Below, in pieces: positions 59,829 through 64,000 of a DNA stretch of 64,000 nt. The stretch comes from Flectonema sp. DT1601 (taxonomy: Eukaryota > Euglenozoa > Diplonemea > Diplonemida > Diplonemidae), in contig OZ025792.1 of the NCBI GenBank assembly GCA_964019425.1, positions 496,001 through 560,000 of the forward strand. Direction: 5' to 3'. A program made the translations under genes and the position numbers. The notes beneath the pieces are model-generated. The model was not told where the DNA came from. It searched no databases and was given only the letters and a program-made list of their open reading frames with translations. Positions within the stretch are counted from its first letter, which is position 1; each line of letters begins with the position of its first letter.

Positions 59829-60152
59829 ACTCCAAGCTGCACCAACGAGCTCCTAGGTTGTTCGATTCCACCGGAAGTAAGTAACTCGATCCCACACAAA
59901 CCCAATATTACTGTTGATAAAAATGAATAATAAATTAAACAATCAACACTCAAGAGAACAGCCTCTTTGCTCAACACAAATAAGATTTTGAGGTTTGCCT
60001 GCTTTAAGTGCCTTCGTCGGAACAGATGCACGCCCCGCGGTTGTAAATAAGCAGACAAGGGTTCCGCTGGAAAGCGTCAATATAATTAGGACCGGTTGCC
60101 ATTTGCAGATGATTTCCAGCCGTTTTCCGACTTCAAAGCAACTGACAATGTT

Positions 60153-60440
60153 CTATTTCGAATTCAAGAAATGGTCGTGAACCTCATTCTGGTCTTCCGT
60201 AAAGAAACACGACTCCGGGAAGAACCCTCCAACTCGTAGCCCGTCTTGCTGTAGTACGACGATATTTATATGTAGCAGCACCGCGGCTGCGTCGATTGCC
60301 TCGTTCGTCAGCCAAGACCTGTCGGTTCGATATTGCTCGACCCAGGATGAGTCACTACCTGCGCGGACCATCTCTTCGCAGATCTGGTGTCGGAGGTCTC
60401 CATGGGAAGGGATATCCGCATTCGCATACCAGTGGACATT
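60153..60440 (-). pseudogene. OTU-like cysteine protease fragment
   Basis: A minus-strand frame of about 95 codons contains HGDLRHQICEEM, VEQYRTDRSWLTNEAID and AAVLLHINIVVLQQDG. This is the pattern of the central part of OTU domains (LR..v...m, ...W....e..A.A..l...I.V). The catalytic Cys and His parts are missing, so it is a fragment. OTU domains occur in RepHel proteins of Helentron-type rolling-circle transposons. The position just downstream of a helicase fragment fits that, although a decayed host gene is possible. Confidence 0.5.
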
Positions 60441-60596
60441 TTACTTTTTATAGTTTCCCATCTACTTTTTGTTTTCTATTAGTTCTGGTCAGAAACCCCT
60501 GGGCAGCAAGAAGGAAAGCAGTTAAGTACTTCTGGGTGTTTGGCATCACCCCCCATAGTGAGCAAGTACAACAGGTAGCATTGGTAGTCTGTTGAT

Positions 60597-60808
60597 CCTG
60601 AGTGATCCCAGCTACAGTTTTGTTTTTCTTTCTTTTTTTTTAGAAGAAGATCAGGACATCCAAGCACTGCTGGATAGTTGCTGGATGCAGGGCCTGCCTG
60701 TGGCATTATAATAACAGGCTAAGTCATTTGTAGTTCATAGTTTACCTTTGATTTTATAACTTCACATAGGTACTATGAACGATGAGAGATCCAGTGGGAT
60801 CACTCAGG
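60597..60808. repeat. 212-bp segment bounded by 14-bp inverted repeats
   Basis: CCTGAGTGATCCCA at 60597-60610 is the exact reverse complement of 60795-60808. Inside, GCCTGT/ACAGGC and GTTCATAGT/ACTATGAAC also pair. The pattern could be a small non-autonomous DNA element (MITE), a structured RNA, or part of a transposon end. No clear target-site duplication was found beside the outer arms. Confidence 0.5.
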
Positions 60809-60985
60809 GTCTAGTAGAGACCACCAATGTTGTGCGTTGATAGGCAAGGTGACCAACCTTGACATTCTTTCTTTTCTCTCCTGTTGTGACAAACACAAAA
60901 TACACACACAGCTTACAGTGTGTTCTTTGTGTATGTTTTCTTCAGGTGTGAGTAGTTTTTTTGTTCTTGCTCTTCAGGGAGGGCC

Positions 60986-61264
60986 TTAGCCAAAAGCTAA
61001 CAGTCCAAATCTCACCTGGTAACTCAACTCAGTCTTCACTGTGAGGGCAAACACATTACGCACGGGAAACTGAACACGCTCCATCTCGAAGGGAACTTTT
61101 CCTGGTTCCGGTGTCAGCTTGATCCTAGGGATCAGCACGAACTCCCTTGTCCTGCGGTCCTGGCAATAGAGTACTTTCCGGTGACAGCGGATGACCACCA
61201 GCCTCGACCCGTTGCAGATGCGTGTGAGGCGATCGGCAGGGTGGAGGTGTTCACGATTTTTCAC
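60986..61264 (-). pseudogene. PIF1/Helitron-type helicase C-terminal fragment
   Basis: The frame reads ICNGSRLVVIRCHRKVLYC, REFVLIPRIKLTPEPGKVPF and ERVQFPVRNVFALTVKTELS. These match the end of PIF1-like helicases of Helitrons (CNGTRL, G..vLIPRI.L.P, R.QFP+..FAMTINKSQGQT). The last motif is degraded. The fragment starts against tandem-repeat DNA and has no upstream helicase motifs, so it is a truncated remnant of a rolling-circle transposon. Confidence 0.65.
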
Positions 61265-61310
61265 GATTTTTCACTTAATTTTTTGCTGCTTTTTGGTAGT
61301 GAAATCCTGT

Positions 61311-61480
61311 GAAAATGTGTGAAAATGTGTGAAAATGTGTGAAAATGTGTGAAAATGTGTGAAAATGTGTGAAAATGTGTGAAAATGTGTGAAAATGTGT
61401 GAAAATGTGTGAAAATGTGTGAAAATGTGTGAAAATGTGTGAAAATGTGTGAAAATGTGTGAAAATGTGTGAAAATGTGT
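61311..61480. repeat. Perfect 10-bp tandem repeat, 17 copies
   Basis: Seventeen exact copies of GAAAATGTGT in a row, with decayed related copies on both sides (gaaatcctgt before, gaattctagt after). It separates the helicase fragment from the unknown frames to its right. Confidence 0.97.
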
Positions 61481-61574
61481 GAATTCTAGTGAAAAAAGTG
61501 AGTGATACCCAGATGGTACCGTTGGTGCTGGTGTGCTGTGCGATGTTAAACCTGTTCAGTTTGCCATACATGTC

Positions 61575-61914
61575 TCTTTGACAACTAAATGGGCATCGCT
61601 TGTGCCCAGTGACCCATCACCCTTCCTGACCATCGCTTGTGGTGAGGTTCCGGACTTTGGACCGGCGCATCGCGTGTGCGGTGGGTTTAATCACTGAGGG
61701 GCTCATTCTCGTTCAGACTGTTCTGTTCTGTGGTGTCTTTCCATTACTCCTCCCATCTCTGCCAGGAGACAGCCTGACAACCCATATTGATATTGCTTGA
61801 GAGACAATGAGAGGTAATTCATTGGGGTAGAAACAAGTGAGTGTAATCATTGGGTTCCAAGCTGATGATAATTTTTTTGGTTAAATAAATAAAAAATCCA
61901 AAGAGCAACTGTTG
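61575..61914. other. Non-coding stretch beside the unknown frames
   Basis: About 340 bases between the tandem repeat and the end of the 303-residue frame. It is G+C-richer than the spacers further left and lacks long homopolymers. No motif recognised; it may be the flank or terminal part of the element carrying the frames to its right. Confidence 0.4.
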
Positions 61915-62826
61915 TCATTGCTCAACCTTGGGATTCTTGCGTGCCGGTTCTGCAGCCTTCTTTTTCTTCGCCTCTGCAGCCTTCTTCCTGGCTGCATCCC
62001 TTAAAGTATATAATAGATCCCTTGCTTCCTCCTTCGCCTTCTTGGCAGCCGCCTTCTCCTTTCTTGCCTCCTCTTTTCGCTGAGCAGTTTTTTCTTGTGC
62101 AACTTTCCTGGCAGCAGCATTTTCTGCTGCTTTCGCTGCTTTCGCTTGGGTCAGTGTGGCGGACTGCTGGGGCACCGGGAGGGAGAGGGGGTCACGCAAC
62201 TTTAGCTTTGTGGGGAGCTCCAGCGCAAAGCATTCAACAACAGAGAAAATGAATGCCCCGCGCTGGGACTTGGTTGGGGGGTTAGGTAGGGATGGTGCGT
62301 CCACCGGGATGATGCTGGCATCAGGCTTGGTGAGCATGGGGTCATCGGGGACATCGCTCTTCAGCTTAGAGACCTGAATGTGGTTCACATGGGAGAGGGC
62401 GTGGTTGACCTGCCTATTGACTTCCAGCAGGCGGGCGTGGTGAGGGGAGACTGTGTCACCGCAATAGCAGCAACGAAAAATGCCCTTTCCCCCCAAGGGT
62501 TCCAGCATGTAGAACCATCTACCTGGAAGCTCGGTATCGAGCAATGCAAAAATCTTTTCCCAATAATCGAGGTGACAGTGGCCTGATCTTCTGGCCTGGC
62601 TGTCCTGAACTTTCTGCCGGTTAATCTTTTTGAAATGTTCTGTTGTGTTACCCTCAACAAGAAAACACACTGAAGCAGTTGAACGTGTGTCCTCTAACCA
62701 AGACAACGCCCCTGCCAAGGCACCTGTAAAATCAACCCCCCTCTCAATGAGACACATCTGTGTCTCATTGTCCGGTTTGCGTGTCACCTCTACTTCAGTG
62801 ATACTGACGTCATTCCTCTTCTTCAT
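61915..62826 (-). CDS. Unrecognised 303-residue protein with Cys/His motif and Lys/Ala coiled coil
   Basis: Starts MKKRNDVSITEVEV, one base after an AG (aaacataaaccag). Residues about 110-150 contain a putative zinc site (FRCCYCGDTVSPHHARL...VNHALSHVNH). Residues about 215-303 are Lys/Ala/Glu-rich coiled coil (KAAENAAARKVAQEK, KEEARKEKAAAKKAKEEA) ending in a basic tail. G+C content and codon use are visibly higher than in genes left of 60 kb. No family was recognised. Neighbouring helicase remnants and the compositional shift suggest a mobile element, but a host gene is not excluded. Confidence 0.5.
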   Translation of the reverse strand: MKKRNDVSITEVEVTRKPDNETQMCLIERGVDFTGALAGALSWLEDTRSTASVCFLVEGNTTEHFKKINRQKVQDSQARRSGHCHLDYWEKIFALLDTELPGRWFYMLEPLGGKGIFRCCYCGDTVSPHHARLLEVNRQVNHALSHVNHIQVSKLKSDVPDDPMLTKPDASIIPVDAPSLPNPPTKSQRGAFIFSVVECFALELPTKLKLRDPLSLPVPQQSATLTQAKAAKAAENAAARKVAQEKTAQRKEEARKEKAAAKKAKEEARDLLYTLRDAARKKAAEAKKKKAAEPARKNPKVEQ

Positions 62827-62838
62827 GCTGGTTTATGT

Positions 62839-63702
62839 TTAGTAGTGATAATAAAATAGCTGCTTGTTCAGATTCATCATTACTATGTAAAAAAGAGAAA
62901 CACATACCTCCAGGTCCTTCACCTGAATCCCCTTCTTTCGAATTGTTGTAAGGAAGCTGCGGTACTGTAGAAAATTCTCCTCTATACTCATGAGGGACTC
63001 ACGTTCGCAAGGCAGGGAACACTTTTCGACAGTACTGTTTGTTTTCATCATAGTATAAACGAAACAACCATCAGGGGTGGACTCCTCAGACAATGTGAAT
63101 GCTGGTTCTGTAAGCCAGATATCGCGAACAACCCGACCATGATCATTCAGCAAATATGAGATGTCAATTGTGGCTGCCTCTGACATGTCACGTGCAACCT
63201 CTGCCCAAAACTGGAGAAGTTGTCGCGGAGTGCGATGCTCCCGGGAGAATGAGATGAGACGTCTGAGCACACCATTCACAATACTATATTGTGCACACAT
63301 GAACTCCATGATGTTGCCCATTTCCTCGTTACTGAGAGACATCAGGTAAGCGTATGCCCGCCTGCGACGATGAGAGTACTTGATGAGGCGCTTGTTGCGC
63401 TGCAAGAATGTGAGAACCCACCTGAGGAATGGAATACCTCGAAGCGGGCATGATAACACATAGCATGCAAATGCTAAGGTTCCGAAGCGCCCATTCGTAA
63501 CCTTCTCTTTAAATGGGCACGCCCTAAAGATGCGGTGCTTCTTGCGAAGCCAGTAAGCAAACGACCGATTCCCACGTATGAAGAAGCACAGCGTTACTAT
63601 TGAACGGAGGAAGTCACTGAGGCCAAAGTACTTCGCAATCCAGGAGGCAATGCAATGAACTCGGTGTGTAGGCTCCGGGATGAGCAGATATTGCCATCTT
63701 GG
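62839..63702 (-). CDS. Unrecognised open frame, possibly element-encoded
   Basis: Open for about 288 codons with no initiator at its left, so the 5' part is missing or joined by splicing. It contains hydrophobic-aromatic stretches (VHCIASWIAKYFGLSDFL, TLCFFIRGNRSFAYWLRKKHR) and a basic RHRRRRAYAYLM-like patch. Near its end a GTATGT donor-like site at 62907 and an A-rich acceptor at 62828 would form an 80-base intron; splicing there gives an end KDLEHEEEE. The same AG lies one base before the ATG of the 303-residue frame. No family recognised. Confidence 0.4.
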   Translation of the reverse strand, partial: PRWQYLLIPEPTHRVHCIASWIAKYFGLSDFLRSIVTLCFFIRGNRSFAYWLRKKHRIFRACPFKEKVTNGRFGTLAFACYVLSCPLRGIPFLRWVLTFLQRNKRLIKYSHRRRRAYAYLMSLSNEEMGNIMEFMCAQYSIVNGVLRRLISFSREHRTPRQLLQFWAEVARDMSEAATIDISYLLNDHGRVVRDIWLTEPAFTLSEESTPDGCFVYTMMKTNSTVEKCSLPCERESLMSIEENFLQYRSFLTTIRKKGIQVKDLEVCVSLFYIVMMNLNKQLFYYHY

Positions 63703-63741
63703 TCAAATAATTTAAACCCCCTGTATTCTGATCCACCCCGA

Positions 63742-64000
63742 TCACTGAGCGCAGAGGTAATCAGTGCAAGTTGACAGAGGTGGTGGTGCCGGATCAGTGA
63801 TTAAGATTCCGAGCTGCTGGAAGTGGTGCAGCGCACGTCGTAGTGTGTCACAGAATGATTGAGCTTGGTGGCTCTGTGTCAGTCTGTATGCAAGACTATA
63901 GCATGCAGTCGTAGCTGTAGCAGCAGTGATGTGTAGCGCTGACGAGTTTTCTGTCACAGATGTTGCGTCACTTACTAGGCAGAAGGTACTCTCCCGGTTG
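63742..64000 (-). CDS. Open frame running in from the right edge, unrecognised
   Basis: A frame without stop enters from the right edge and covers about 85 codons (SVTENSSALHITAATATTACYSLAYRLTQ...). It is followed by sequence that still looks coding in a neighbouring frame (SDRGGSEYRGFKLFDQDGN). This and the two frames to its left may be parts of one interrupted or spliced gene. No domain was recognised. Confidence 0.35.
   Translation of the reverse strand, partial: NRESTFCLVSDATSVTENSSALHITAATATTACYSLAYRLTQSHQAQSFCDTLRRALHHFQQLGILITDPAPPPLSTCTDYLCAQ

Noticed and set aside
59821-59890. tRNA T-arm-like sequence (ttcgattcc) near the channel gene start
   Set aside because: The stem has a mismatch and no acceptor stem, D-arm or anticodon arm can be formed around it.
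60490-60620. Weak resemblance to part of 5S rRNA (ttaagtacttctgggtg)
   Set aside because: Only about 15 bases agree and the remaining conserved 5S parts are absent.
1-64000. Bacterial origin or CRISPR arrays
   Set aside because: Spliceosomal introns, eukaryote-only gene families and absence of ribosome-binding sites or spaced repeats exclude this.

Overview
The window is nuclear DNA of a ciliated, sexual, free-living eukaryotic microbe. It holds typical eukaryotic genes (ZNF598/Hel2-like ribosome-collision ligase, PDCD5, USP16/45-like deubiquitinase, DHHC palmitoyltransferase, cyclic-nucleotide-gated channel), ciliary genes (MOK-type kinase, TTC12-like dynein-arm assembly factor) and a meiotic gene (Zip3/RNF212-like). 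Every gene I can support lies on the minus strand, about two dozen in a row over 60 kb. Nearly every start codon follows, by 1 to 45 bases, an AG that is usually preceded by a pyrimidine-rich stretch. This is the layout of a polycistronic directional gene cluster resolved by spliced-leader trans-splicing. Together with nine short GT-AG cis-introns it points to Euglenozoa, with a diplonemid as best guess. Dinoflagellates share the layout, but the A+T-rich composition and canonical introns fit them less well. No spliced-leader RNA gene was found, so the assignment is an inference.

In order of transcription (right to left): 64.0-60.1 kb is G+C-richer DNA. It has unrecognised open frames, a perfect 10-bp tandem repeat, and remnants of a PIF1-type helicase and an OTU protease domain that look like pieces of a Helitron-like element. 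From 59.8 to 55.1 kb are a cyclic-nucleotide-binding K+-type channel, a DHHC palmitoyltransferase and an N-myristoylated polyproline protein. From 54.7 to 46.8 kb is a giant cysteine-rich type I surface protein of about 2,620 residues, with six nearly identical 687-bp higher-order repeats, a Ser/Thr/Pro stalk, a W-S..CC module series and one membrane anchor. A 2.5-kb stretch without genes follows.

From 44.3 to 28.2 kb are PDCD5, a secreted GH3 glycosidase, TTC12, a PDZ/EF-hand protein, a helical protein with a 45-bp minisatellite, ZNF598, a 110-residue unknown and a ubiquitin-like protein. From 26.9 to 10.9 kb are a basic Ser/Arg-rich protein, MOK kinase, a GH65 phosphorylase flanked by two degenerate HAD-like domains, a Zip3-like RING protein, a small membrane protein, USP16/45, a 2-phosphoxylose-phosphatase-like enzyme and a peroxisomal alpha-methylacyl-CoA racemase ending in SKL. 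From 10.6 kb to the left edge are a C2/zinc-ribbon/ankyrin protein, a divergent PARP-like coiled-coil protein, a START-domain membrane protein and an ENT (EMSY-type) domain protein cut by the edge.

The most unusual signal is a split in 3' splice sites. The cis-intron acceptors are A-rich, often a long A-run ending in acag, and lack a polypyrimidine tract. The putative trans-splice acceptors in front of start codons are mostly pyrimidine-rich. Intergenic DNA is full of A or T homopolymers of 10 to 25 bases. Neighbouring genes do not form an obvious pathway, as expected for a polycistronic cluster whose members are regulated after transcription.
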